Shown here one piece after another: positions 44,880 to 57,233 of a DNA stretch of 64,000 nucleotides. The notes beneath the pieces are model-generated. The model saw only the letters and a list, made by a program, of their open reading frames with translations. It ran no database searches and was not told the origin of the DNA. A program made the position numbers and the translations under genes. The stretch's first letter is position 1, and every line of letters begins with the position of its first letter. The DNA is from Phylloscopus collybita (taxonomy: Eukaryota > Chordata > Aves > Passeriformes > Phylloscopidae). The DNA lies in NCBI GenBank assembly GCA_027886175.1, contig JAJNNQ010000075.1, positions 62,078,001-62,142,000 of the forward strand, read 5' to 3'.

Positions 44880-46799
44880 TATCTGGATAACCATCATCTT
44901 TGGATAAATAAGAGGAGAGCAGAAGGCAGAGGGTGATGAAAATTAAAATGCTCCATCAAATCAACAATGCTCCTCAGTCCATGATTTAATATCTTTAGAC
45001 TGCTGTGGATAAAATGTTTTTAAAACATTTGATCAAAACCGACTCAGTTACTGCTGCTTTTCCTGCCTTGAGATCATTTTCAGAAAAGGTGTTTCCTTCA
45101 AAATTTTCAAGATTAAAGACTAAAATCTGAAACAGTTTACAATCCATTGGGATGTCTTTTCCCTGCCTGTTTTCTCTCTTATGACATTTTCCAAGAGCTT
45201 TGGGTAACTGAACACTGTTGTCTGGAGAGCAGTAGAGCAGCTCAAAGAATAGGGTGAAGCTTAGCTAAAAACCTGGTCTTGGCTAGCATTTCCTAAATGA
45301 AGCTATACCACCATTCTCATCTAAACAGAAACTTTTGGTCTAGCCATGGCAGACAGAGCAGACATAAAATAGCAGAAATAAAATGAACAGGCTTACTTGC
45401 ATATATTGAGTATCCATCTGTACCATAGCAAGCATGTTGTATTATGCTTCAAAAAAATACCCACAAACAAGTTTGCCAAACACAAAAACATTGGTTTTGG
45501 AGAAAACTAGCGTGGAAGACGGAAGCTAAGTTGCTGGAAGAGAATTGCTGAGGAAAAAAAATCTGGTAATCATGACAGTGATCGAAAAGAAGAATGAAGA
45601 ATTGGCATTCATTAAATCCCTTAATATTGGAACTAGGAGGCACTCATCTATTAAGACTTTGGTCTAAAACAGAAAAATCAGTGATGTTTTTCACATGATT
45701 CCTTTGCACAGCAGGTAATGACCTTCTGAAATTAGCATTCGTTGAGGATTGCTTATATATTTGTTTCATTTAGGAACAGAGCAGTAGGATGTGACCCAGT
45801 CTACGGATCTCATGTGACACTTCATATATTCTTATGTAGCTTCTGTGAACTCTTGGTAGTCAGACAGGTAAATGGAAAATTATATCTCAGAGACAGCTCA
45901 GAGATCAGGAATTATTAATGATTTTGAAATAGGTCACAGAAACTGCTCTCATTTGAATGAAGTATGGGATAAGCAGACATACAGGTTCACATCAGAGGCA
46001 ATTTGGAAACAAAGAACACAGGAGACAGATATATAAGTTCCTTTTTTTTTTCCTCCCCCATGGCAAAAGCTGTTCTAGGCAGAAATATCTGGCAATTTTA
46101 ATAAAAAAGATGGGCTTTGTATCTCATATTTGCCAAGATCTTTCTTAGCATCAGCTAATTCAAGTAGTCTGTGGCATTGTCCATTGTGTTCTGCTTTGGC
46201 ACTTGTCTACCTTAAATGCCTACAGAATAAGTAATAAAGTTTCTCAAAACTTAAAAAAAAATAATAAAAAAACCCCCCTGGTATATAAAATAATTTCTTT
46301 AGACTATCTTGAATTAAAATCCTTTCCCAAAACCAAGTTTCCTAAAACAAAGAAAAAGCTACTGTGCATCTGCTAATATTATGACAGCAATGAGTTATAT
46401 TCCACAGCTGGGCTGGAAGAAATGGAAACTGAAGATCAACACCTACAGTTTCAAATCAAGTATAACATCTTTATGTACCTATCATTCACACACATCCTCA
46501 ATCTACAATTATGTGGAAATACAAAGTACTGGAAGCCTTACCACTACGGTTTCATCATGCTGCCACTACAATCCCTTCTAAATAATGAATTCAAGTCCAT
46601 TCAGCCTCTTCTTCCAGGGAGAGGGGATTTTTTTTTTCATTTTGCCTATCTCCTCTCTCTAAGCCCTGTTACAATTTTATTTATTTCCTGACAAAGGCAT
46701 AACTGAAACACAGATGCTCTTGCTGTACAAAAGGGTGCTTCTATTTCTAACTAATATTTTGCAAGCTGACCTTTACCATATTTCAGGGAGAACTTCAAC

Positions 46800-46833
46800 T
46801 TTTTTTTTTTTTTCTTTTTCTATTTTTTTTTTC
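46800..46833. repeat. T-rich homopolymer tract
   Basis: Fourteen T, then C-interrupted T runs, then ten T; a low-complexity pyrimidine tract. In the gene orientation it is A-rich. Confidence 0.75.
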
Positions 46834-49800
46834 AGGGAAGTGAAGGAATCGGAAAGGGAATAGACAGAATTTCTTTATTTAAAATTTCTTCCCTCAATCT
46901 CATCAGCATCCTCTATCATCAGTTGTCACAGCATAAAAGTGTGCTGTTGGCAGCACAATGACATAAGCCCAGACTAAGCTGATCCATTAGATTAGCATTT
47001 AGATGCATCTAAACAATTTTACACAGCTATGCTGAAATGAGACAGCACAATCATAGCATTTCTTTCAGCACAGCAAGCAGAGGCATCATTTACGAACATC
47101 TGAGCACTCCGCTTACACACAGAAACAAGACTAAGGGAATAATGTCCCTGAGAAGGTACCAGCAATTCATAAGCAGCTAAAAGGGGGGAGAAAAGGATGC
47201 TAGCCAGGAAATCATGCATCAAACAATATCAGACTTGCTGGCCATTGCAGGTGAAGGAAGATGAAATCTTTATGCTTCATTACTCATTAATGTGCTTTTA
47301 CACACTCATCTGGGCTTATGGCCAGCACAAGGGAAAGCATGCTCTCTTTTGTTTTTTATGGCCATATTATTTTCACCAGTGACAGAGCTTTTTGTGAGTC
47401 GTCTGCCAGTGGTCAGGTAAGCTCTACGTTGGACATCATTAGTGGTCTTAGGTTGAAAAGCATGCAGGAAAGACATTGAAATGAAACACAGATACTTGAG
47501 AAGCTGTTTTGCAAGTTTTTTTCTGAGTACTTCAGAAACTAAATGACAGGCCCTGGAACAGTGTGCAACAAATGCTTTCAAGTCTGGTGATATATATAAT
47601 ATATAACAGCACTGACTATTCTTATTTAGCCAATTTCCTGATCTATGGTTGCCCTCTGAAGCACGAGAAATGTAGTTCCTTTTCTCTTGACTCAATCCCT
47701 TCCAGGTGTGTGTAAAAACATTGATGTAAACAACCTGTCTTTCAAGGTGGCAAGTGAAAAGGAAACAGTCTGAAGCACTGGGACTAGGAACTCAAGCCCT
47801 TCCCAGTGGGTATAAAAGAGTAAATATGAACTGCTGAGGTGATGTTCAGAATTGTTCTTACGAGGTTGAGTCCCTGATGATTTCAGTTTCTAACTTTGTG
47901 TGTCTGTACAAACAGGGTAGCATCACATTATCTTTCACCACCATTTTTTTTCCCCACTGCTTTTGTAAGAATGATTCAGACGAGATGGCAAAAAGCCTTT
48001 TAAGGACACCGCATTAAGCAGCAGTTCCATCTCTTCAACAGTGCAATTTCATACGATGTTCTGAAGTAATTTCTTCCATTTTCTCTAAACTACATTAATC
48101 TCAGCAGAGAGCAGAACTGCACAGGCTTTATTTCATCTGCTCTGATGATGACCCAAATGACTGCAGGACCCACTGCCTCCTCTCTGTGCACCTCCTGCCC
48201 GGGCTCTGTCACATCGGCTGGACACAGGAGATTACTTTGTTTACTCTGTTCTTTCTAAAGAGCAGGCAGCCTCAGTTACTAGCGAGGTCTTCATATCCAA
48301 AGTGGAACACACTGGCATGACCAATGTGCAAGTGCTGAGCACAGTATCTTCAGACTATCTTTCTAAGTGAGCAACTTTAATTCAAAACCTCCTTAACAGA
48401 AAAGGAAAATTAAAAAAAATTTGCAAAGACTAGGCAGCTTAACAAATTTCTTTCTAAGTATGTATATACCTGTCAGTTGTGGATGATTCTTGCTACTGGG
48501 TAGAGAAAAGACTGACTATGATAGCAGACTCATTCCCAGTGTTACACGGCTACTTTACTTCTGAAAATTCCCCTGCAGGCAGAAGGGTAAACTGACGCTG
48601 ACCAGGGAAGACTCTGAGTAAGACCTTGAGAAGGTGTTTTTTGTACCAAGCAGCTGTCCAGGTCTAGAACACTAACACTGATTTTCCCTCTTTTTACACA
48701 GTACAAGCTCTTGCACAGGAACTCAAACTGTTTAATTCAATATTCATAAAATGTTTCTAGTTATTAGAGTAGTTTAAACTTCTCTTTGGCAAATCAACTA
48801 CGACAGTTCAAAGCACATGGGAACTGACTGTCCAGGACATCGACTTTCTAATACATTTCCCAATAAGCATCACTGAAATGGGTCCATTTTTCATTTCAGA
48901 ATGAAACAATAATTTTTGTTCATCTAAATCTACAGCAAGCTTCTAACAACCTTTTAATTTTGCCCAGTTGTGGTTTGGCTTTACTTGACAATTGCCAGAA
49001 TTGCTGTGACATTTAAGACATCTATTTCTGTATATAAAAAGCCTAGCCTAAGCTATTTCCAATCCTAGGACTATCAGATTTACTTTTCTCTAAAATTTCA
49101 AATTTTGTCTATATTGCTATCAGAAGGGACTCCCAAAGACAGCTATGTTTGATGATAATGAAGTAGAAGTTTCATCCTCTTCCCCTTCTTCAGCACTGCA
49201 TCCCTCCAGGTGATGCTTTCATCAACATCAAATTCTCTGAAATCTGCAGAGAAGAGCATTAGCATTGCTGAGCACAGAGATTTGAACAGGCTTGGCAGTG
49301 GCATGAAGGAGATCTAACCAGCATATTCTTAATAAAATCAAATTCAGCCCTTTTCACTGTCCATTTTAATCCTTCCTAACAGGTTAGGCTATCCTAACCT
49401 GTGCCAACATCCTGCAGAGAGTCAGTAAGATAAAAGTGGCACAGTTCTGACCCTTTAAAGGTTCCCTATTTATACATGTGTAGTGGTTTTGGTGAGGAAA
49501 GATGGGAGGTTCTTTGTAGAGCACTCAGATCCGAAGATGCTGAAGAGGCTTGGTTTGGTTTCTGAGAGATCAGTGCCATACACCATTACAGCCTGCACAA
49601 CACAGCAGCTTTCCAGCCAGCACAGGTCACAGATCTCAAAGGTGTAGCTCTCTCCAACTCCATGAAGCAATCCTTGGAGTAACAGTGTTACTTTGGGATC
49701 ACTCCTCCTACACTTGCAGAACACTAAAGTTAAGGCTTCCTGATACTTAAATATCTCCCCACTGCCACGGCTGCTTTTAAAAACTTTTGTGAAATGTTTT

Positions 49801-50360
49801 GTTGTTTTAAATACATTCTCTGCCTAAAAAGAATTAAAAATCAATGTCATACTAAAAATTTGAGACATACCTAGCCACGTAATAGATAAACAGCGTATTT
49901 TTCCATGAAATATACCACTTGAAAACTCTTCAGGATTCCCTACGGACACGATGATGGAGATGAAAACAAGACAACAGATGATATCCCCTCATTACCCCTT
50001 AAGTCACAACAGCTGATTTGCAGAAATTACTACAACAGCACGTTAATGAAAAGTGATTCCTCTTTTTGGGTTTCTTCTAACTCAAGGTAAAGTTGGGTTT
50101 TTAAAGTCCAACTAATGCTATGAAATAGCTACAGACTAGACATCTTCTTCTTGCCCATGCCCCGCAGCGTTTCCATGCCTGGGATGTTATCTATACCATG
50201 CCTTGCAGAATAATTCAGATGCACTGAGGTAAATGAAAACAAGAAAACACAGGAAAACAAGATTGGTGTCAGTCTAAAAGTCCAAGCGCATTCCCAGATT
50301 ACCAAGCTTAGACCAAGGAATTTCCTTTCTCGGCTCAGAAACTACTAAGCTGCTTCTGTA

Positions 50361-50670
50361 CAAAACCAAAACAAAACAAAACAACCCCCACAAAAACTAA
50401 AAACCACAACAACAAACAATCCCCCCCCCCAAAAAAAAAAAACCAACCCAAAAAAACCCCAAAAAACAACAAAACAAAACAAACCCACAACACAAAAACA
50501 ACCCAAAACAACAACCAAACTAAAAATCAACCAACAAATCCCCCAGCCCCCACCAAAAAAAACCAAGCACAAACCAAACAATTCTCTAGCATCATCAAAA
50601 CCAACCAAACACAAAAAGAACTCCCCCTCAAAAAATACTCTCTAAAAAGAAAAAAAAACCCAACAAAATG
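50361..50670. repeat. A/C-rich low-complexity tract, about 310 bp
   Basis: The tract is built almost only of A and C in units AAAAC, CAAA, AACCC and similar, with a C10 run at 50421-50430 followed by twelve A. The 89-residue minus-strand frame rich in Phe, Val, Gly and Trp is a composition artefact. In the GABBR2 pre-mRNA this would be a G/U-rich stretch. Confidence 0.9.
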
Positions 50671-50744
50671 AAAGAAACTAAAGAAAGATTTGCACTTATT
50701 TTAAAGATACTGCTCTCAGTTCTTGCTTCAAGGGAAGCACAGGC

Positions 50745-51030
50745 AGAATCAGAGTCAGTAAATTTGGAATTGGAAGGGAATTAGGGAATTACTACCCATC
50801 AATGCACTTCATGGAGCTATATTCATATCTAAGCTCCTGGAGTTATAAAACTCCAGCATGGGGAGCTTTTTTACTTCCATTATTTCCATCAGAAGACTGC
50901 TTCTGAACCTGAATCTTCTTATCATTTTAAGCTTTTCTCTTGCTTTCAGGTTCCTCCTATTATTGGCCATATGCTTACTTTTAGGCTCACAGTATTATTT
51001 GAAGGAGATTCCCCTGTTCTTTTATTAAAT
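50745..51030 (-). mobile_element. Old CR1-like LINE relic
   Basis: The plus strand shows GGAATTGGAAGGGAATTAGG, then ACTCCAGCATGGGGAGCTTT, GAAGACTGCTTCTGAACCTG and a downstream CTCCTATTATTGGCC. The order resembles the antisense of old CR1 3' regions. Similarity is weak and the boundaries are uncertain. Confidence 0.45.
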
Positions 51031-53835
51031 GATATTTGTGCAGAGAACAAGTAGCTCTCCACTCAGCAGACTAGGTATTCTCAGAGCTGCAGTGGGGAGA
51101 GGAATAAAAAACAGCTGAATTATCTTTCCACAACAAAAGTTGGTTTTATACAGGAGGAAGATTTTTACCTGGCCAGTCTGAAATGTCTGTCTCATGCACA
51201 CACTGTATTTTAACTTCAACTTCATATTCCAGAATGGAGGCAGGGATTGAATTTCAGTGTCCTGAAAGTGAGACTGGAGAGGAACCATTCTGGGCTGCTG
51301 TTCTCTGAACCTCAGACCTTAAAAAAATCTAAAACCTACGCTCTCTTTAAATGCCTCTGGTACACCTAAAGTAGACAGATTCTCCTCTCATAATTTGGCA
51401 GAATAACACAAGTCATCTATTTAACACATAAGAGAACTTGAAATTTGTATATCTCCTACTTAGTTGCAATGAAAAGGAAAAAAAAATAACAAATTTTAAA
51501 AGACATACAAAGAATGCTGGAAAATAAGAAAAAACCTGTATACATTTTTCCCACGGAAAAAGGGTGAAAATCAGTTTTCAGTCTCTTAGAATATTTATTT
51601 GAAAGGAAAATCTAAAATGTTTTCTTTTGAAACTGTAAAAACAATTTTCTAAATATTGAAAATACTGATATTTAAATTTTGAAAAAAAAAAAAGTATGTG
51701 TGTTTCTATCAAAAGGCTTAAAGTTGCGGAATGTGACTCAAAAGAGCAAATCATCTTTATTAAATCATAACTGCACCCTCTACACAATAATGTACACAAA
51801 CCTACACTAGTTCCCCTAATTTATATTCAGAAAGGACTGGGCTTATTTGAATACAAGGGGAGCTTTCATTTCCCTCTCATGAGTGGTACCCCATTCCCAC
51901 AGCCCTGAATCATACTGGGCTGGGCTGAACTGGTGTTTGAGCTCCAGCAGTGCTCTAGCAACAGAGCAAGCTCATGCCAGTGTAAATCCAGTGGGGAATA
52001 ATGTTGGCAGCACCTCAGCTTGTGCTGAAGGAAGTACTAAAACTGTTCTGCAGGGCTTCTGAACTGATTTTAAGCTTAGATTTTTCAAGGAAAGCACAGA
52101 GGCCCAGGCCTTGCTTTGCCTGTTTTTGTATTCCCAGTGAAAAAGTATTTTGCCTCATACTCAAAAGCGTTCTTAGCAGTTTGGCTGCTTTTTTCAGCCC
52201 TGTTGAAGAGCCTTGTTCAAGATCTAGGAAGCGTTAAACTTGGAAGAGATCTCACTGGAAAACAAAGAAACCATTGCTTAAAGATGCAGTACTCTTCATT
52301 TTCCTACAAAAGATCCAATGGTACAAGTTCCAAATAAGCACCTTGAGTTTAAGCTCATGCTGACACCTCTGTAATTAAAGCATTCCAGCATCAGATGCTT
52401 AGCTTCTTGGAGAGACAGCAATAATATCTAAATAGCCTGAGGGAAGACAAATGACAGATTCCATTATTTTCTCTGGCTATCTCCACTATCATAACCTTTT
52501 CCTTATCTTGGCCAACACACTCACAACTGAACGGAATGGGACTAAATTTCTTTTTAATACTCTGACAAAGTGCACTGCTCTTTAAAATAGCAGCAAACCC
52601 TGTACTCACAGCTGCCCTTAAAAATCAGTTACTTCTATTTTTTAATCCCTGTCATCAATCATCTATGCTAATTGGCCAAGTGTATGGCATGCCTATAGAG
52701 TATTAAATGTCCCAAAATAACTAATGAGAAGCCTTTTATTTCATCTATCTCAAATGAAAGTGGTATTAGAATAAGAAAGTATTTCCTTCTCTGCCACTGG
52801 CATCCAATGAATATTTATGCTGTTTTTCACTATGTTGCAGTGATATGACAATGTTGAATCCCAGCTAGAATGAGGATATAGCACTTAAAAGGAGATTCTA
52901 CTTTCTACCACTCATAAAAGGAATTAATAATTGCAAAACAGCTAACAATTGCCTCTCAAATTAGATCATATTTATCTTCATATTCTAAGCTGGAAAAGGA
53001 ATCTCTTAATTTGTAGCAATAACTATCTTTAAAAACACAAATATTGTGAACCCATTTATTAAATATTTGTAAAGCTATTTTATGCACAGCACTAATGCCA
53101 ACCGATCAAGGCATATGTAATTAATGGAAAAGAAAGCAATCATTGCAATAATGGAAATCTTATTAGCATACTAATTATGTTGTTTTCAAAAACTCAGAAA
53201 ACTCATATGAGGAAGATACCACTTATTCCAGATTATTTTTCTGAAGCCTATAAGCCAAGTCAACTTCCTTGGAAGGGCCATATTGCCGTGTGTCATGGTA
53301 TTGGAAAAAACTTTACCCTCTGTAGAGGTACTCGTAGGAAATGACTGGGTATCAGGTGGTACTGCTGGGCTATGTTACTGTCCACATTAGATAAAGGAAT
53401 TTATGCAGCATTATTTTTTAGCATTATTTCTCTCTCTTCCATTACCATCCCCCAGATAAGGTGCATTGGTAACCCCTGGAGACAGAGAGGGCTTTACCTA
53501 TCTCACTCTTCTCTTTTTTTCTCGTCAGAAATCTTCCTTCTGCAATGTGGCAGGGGGAACGTACCGGAGCAGAAGAGGTGAGATGCTCACTGCATCTGAT
53601 GTGACTTTTTTGACTCAATGTATTCAGAAAAGGGATTTTGCTTACTAACCCCTGACAGTAATTTTTGTGGCTGGAAGCCAGGAACGATTTCCAGCACTCT
53701 CTGATTTATCTCTCTGGGTGGACACAGTCTGTCTGACAGACAAAGACACAGTGTCCGTACTCTTTTCTGCCAGGGCATGTTCATACTCTTGAAAAGAGAC
53801 ACGGTGTTCATACTCTTATATTTTTAAGACTGAAC

Positions 53836-53841
53836 TTTATT
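53836..53841 (-). promoter_or_regulatory. Polyadenylation signal AATAAA within the probable LTR
   Basis: AATAAA lies on the GABBR2 sense strand, 66 bp downstream of the LTR TATA box. It is a candidate cryptic intronic polyadenylation site if used. Confidence 0.4.
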
Positions 53842-53904
53842 TTGCTCCTCGTGTAGTGCACAAAGGGAGTAGTGGAGCCAGACAAAGTTGTTCCTGGCTG
53901 CAAA

Positions 53905-53914
53905 CCTTTTTATA
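53905..53914 (-). promoter_or_regulatory. TATA box within the probable LTR
   Basis: The minus strand reads TATAAAAAGG, a strong TATA consensus, at a position consistent with the U3 end of an LTR. Confidence 0.4.
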
Positions 53915-55106
53915 TCTAACCCCCAGAAGACTATCAATATCCAGTTTAAAGGTGGTGTCTGCGGAGAAAATTCATGTCTCCAGTCATTCTAACCAGTATT
54001 TGATCAACAACATCACAGAAAATATCTGAAGTCTTCTACTGACATCACCGAAGTATAATTAATACAAATTTCTGTCTCAAGACAGCATTCATCTTTTCTT
54101 TTTTTTGTCAAAATGTATCCAAATGATGACTATTTTTATCCAGAACATGTACTACTTTATTAATAAAGACCATAATTTGGAGATTTTCTGAGCCTCTGAA
54201 CATCTTTAAGATTTATTCCTAGAAGTTGAGCCACTTCTCACTCCACCAAGTTTATATTAATTGAATTTTCCCATGGAAAATAAGGAACTAAATATCCTAA
54301 GCAAAAGAAACTTTCTTGCTAACTGAAGTGAGAAGCATGTGGATATCAGAGGCCATTGTAACCTTTTTTTCCAAACAACATGCATTTCACTTGGGGCTAC
54401 ATATTCCCACTGAAATTTAAGCATAAGGCAGCTTCTCTCTTTATTCAGTAGTGTTTAATTTATACAACTTACACGTGCTGCAGGGCACTATGATAACTCT
54501 TTGTTTCCTCATGAGTGAAAAGGATGGTCAGGTGAGTATAAACTATTCCCTGTTTTAAAAATATTAAGATAAAGTGCATGAAAATCAGTTTGCTGCACAT
54601 CACAGACATATTGAATGTTACTCATGGGTGAGGAACATGGAAATGGCAGACAAAGTATTTTCCATTTTGATTGTTCATATTTAATGAAAAAATTGCAAAT
54701 TCCATGACACAATAGTCTAGTAACCCAGCACATCAAATATGTTCTAGGAACCATTATGCTATTTTGGTATTACAGGATTTTTCTCTAAAATTTTCATTTT
54801 ATCAAGAAATGATTTCCTAAAAGAAAAAACTCCAATTGTAGCTTGAGATGAACCATCTTTACTTTCAAATTTAACTAGGGAACTTAGAGTAGGAAAAACA
54901 AGTATTCTTCAAATGCACAACCTCCTATCAGAGTCTTATTTTAAAATTTTCTGCACATTAAATGCTGTAAAATTTCTCCTCATTCTCTTCTTCCCAACAG
55001 GTATTAGTTATAGTAAAATTGTCCTTTTTGTTTCTATGCGTATTAAGTAAAATCAAGATTGTTTGGTCACTGTATGCAGTCAAACAAATTTGGTATATCT
55101 CAAAAT

Positions 55107-55150
55107 ATATCTCCCTGATAATCATCCCGTGATGGTTATCAGGGAGATAT
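55107..55150. repeat. 20 bp inverted repeat with 4 nt loop
   Basis: ATATCTCCCTGATAATCATC (55107-55126) and GATGGTTATCAGGGAGATAT (55131-55150) are complementary except for one position, with CCGT between. With a 2 nt bulge, pairing extends another six bases outward (CAAAAT against ATTTTG). Confidence 0.9.
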
Positions 55151-57201
55151 TTTGTGGCTCCATAACTTCAGCCTTCCCCTAATGAACTAGGGATGCTGTT
55201 GTAGGAAGCCCTTCCCAACTGTTCAGACATTTTGTTTCTTTCCTGCTTCTTATCTCTTTTACCTGATGACATAAACAGAAAATCAACTGAACAAAAATAC
55301 TGTTGCTCAACATTTGAAATAAACAACAGATTTCCTCAGAGCAAAGTACATTCAACAGAGCTACAGTCTTGTGTTAGCTCTCCTTTTCCCATTTAATCTA
55401 CAAACACTGCAAAACTTCAGCAAGCATCAGATCCAGAAAAAGCTCTCATGTTTTGCCAATCCTGGCCCTTCATTTCAGTGTGCAGCAAACACAAGAGAAG
55501 TTTTTCATTCTGACACACTGCATGAAACACCACTCATTGAAAAGAAAGATCATGCAGATAGCTGTTATAAGAATATGCACTCAGTAAGGAAATGCATTCA
55601 AATTCAAATGTGTTGGCTACACCTCAAACACGCTCCACAACAGAGCACTGATTGCTGTGTCTGACCTTCAAACAGAGCCCTCTCACCATGCAACAACTGT
55701 TAGAGGCTATCACAGAATCTATCTTCAGACAGAGTGGGAATTGGTGCCTATTCTGGAGCAGGCTTGACTCAAGCTCTGCCTCCACCTGCTTCAGTATCCT
55801 GGGTCACACAAGCCAGCCCAAGCTCACTGCTCCTGGGTTACTCTGCCTCTACACCAAGAGAGAGCCCCATGAGTGGCAAGGGAGCAATTGTTCTCAACCC
55901 CCAATACCCACCAGAGCTCAGGTTACTGCCCAGCATGGTGGGTTTTCTGGTATTACAGAATCAAAAAGGAAACTACAAGACAAAATGGGGGAGAGCTGAA
56001 GAGCAGCTCTGAAATAAGAACGTGACACCATTTATAAAGATGAATCATCTTTCCTTCTTTCATATCATAGATGGCTGATCTGAAGAGAATCATGACCACT
56101 TCTGCTAAAGCAAAGAGCACCATCTGGTTTTAATTTTTTTTTGTTTTCACTTTTTTTTTCTAGGAGGATGGGGATATATGGCCTTCAAAAATTGGTGGCT
56201 TGCAAATTACATCATCTTCAAACTTACACTTAACCTTTATCTACAGTGAAATCAGGTCAGGTTTTTCAAACACATCATAAAAACAGTGCTTGTCAACAAC
56301 TTCCTAGATGCAGCATTCAATGTTTTTTCAACTTCTCTACATAACTAGTAGGAACAAGCTCCACCCTTGTCCTGTTGCTTTATAGTCCTTGATAACCTCT
56401 TTTGGAGCATTTTGGAGAGTTTTTTAAAGTGGTTTCCACTTCATCCAGACTTAAAAAAACCCCAAACCAAATTTACAGTTTCTATATGCTGGCATATGTA
56501 GAACTTTAAAATGTGAAAAATAACATTCTAGTTTTGGGGAGAATTTTGACACATCCCGCTTTTAAAGAAATACTTCGTATTTTTGGTGTTAAAAGCTTGC
56601 CATCAGTGAGTACAAATGCATGCTAATTACTGTGCATTTTAAAAACTTTATACAGCAAATACGAGAATCACTTGGAAGTCTCGCCTTTACAAACATTACA
56701 GGCCAACTGGAACTAACCTGGAAACACTCTGTCAGTGAAGGCATCCTTGTTACCCTGCCTGCAAAGAGACTGCACCAAGGAAGGCTGGGAAGGGTGCCAG
56801 CTGCACTCACCTACATCAGTACTCCCCTCCTACACTTAATTACAAGATTAAGCTGAAAACAACATGCGAGCTTCAGGAATGTGGAAATCAGGACAGGAAA
56901 ATGACCAGTCAGTGTCTACCACAAAGTAAAGGTAGATCTGAACAAACTAATCTTCCAATTGAAGGCAAAAAGGGGAAGTAGTGAGAAAGATAAGCAAAAG
57001 TGCCCCATCTGTCTGGAGTAAGCTCTGGAATAACGTACATTGAGAAAACTCCTATCACACAGAAACACTGCCACTGCAGAAAGATGTGAATTAATGAAGG
57101 GAAATTCAGAAAGCCACAACACAAAACCAGCTTTTGCCAACATCATGCATGTCAAATACTATTTCCCCTCTCAGATCACAGCATTTAAATCAATGGCCTT
57201 C

Positions 57202-57233
57202 TATGTTAAGAAGTCACATAACTTCTTAACATA
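57202..57233. repeat. Perfect 13 bp inverted repeat, 6 nt loop
   Basis: TATGTTAAGAAGT (57202-57214) and ACTTCTTAACATA (57221-57233) flank CACATA. The arms are exact reverse complements. Confidence 0.9.

Larger units (their letters stand above)
53666..54012 (-). mobile_element. Probable endogenous retrovirus solo LTR, same strand as GABBR2
   Basis: Read on the minus strand there is a TATA box (TATAAAAAGG, 53905-53914), then about 65 bp later an AATAAA polyadenylation signal (53836-53841). The minus-strand 3' end reads TTCCTGGCTTCCAGCCACA. This U3-R-U5 order is typical of an LTR. A 13 bp motif, TGTTCATACTCTT, recurs at 53752 (diverged), 53778 and 53805. The left boundary is set at the TG of 53666; the right boundary is a guess. 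No internal retroviral frame was seen. An unrelated repeat family with chance signals remains possible. Confidence 0.5.

Noticed and set aside
49470..49724. Minus-strand 84-codon frame, considered as a retrocopy or LTR fragment
   Set aside because: A TGTAGTGGTTTTG start at about 49479 looked LTR-like, but no TATA, polyadenylation signal or matching end followed.
50345..50614. Glycine/phenylalanine-rich 89-codon frame
   Set aside because: Pure translation of the A/C-rich low-complexity tract.
55652..56012. Plus-strand overlapping frames of 115 and 92 codons
   Set aside because: Two frames open at once over the same GC-richer DNA suggests absence of stops by composition. No recognisable protein.
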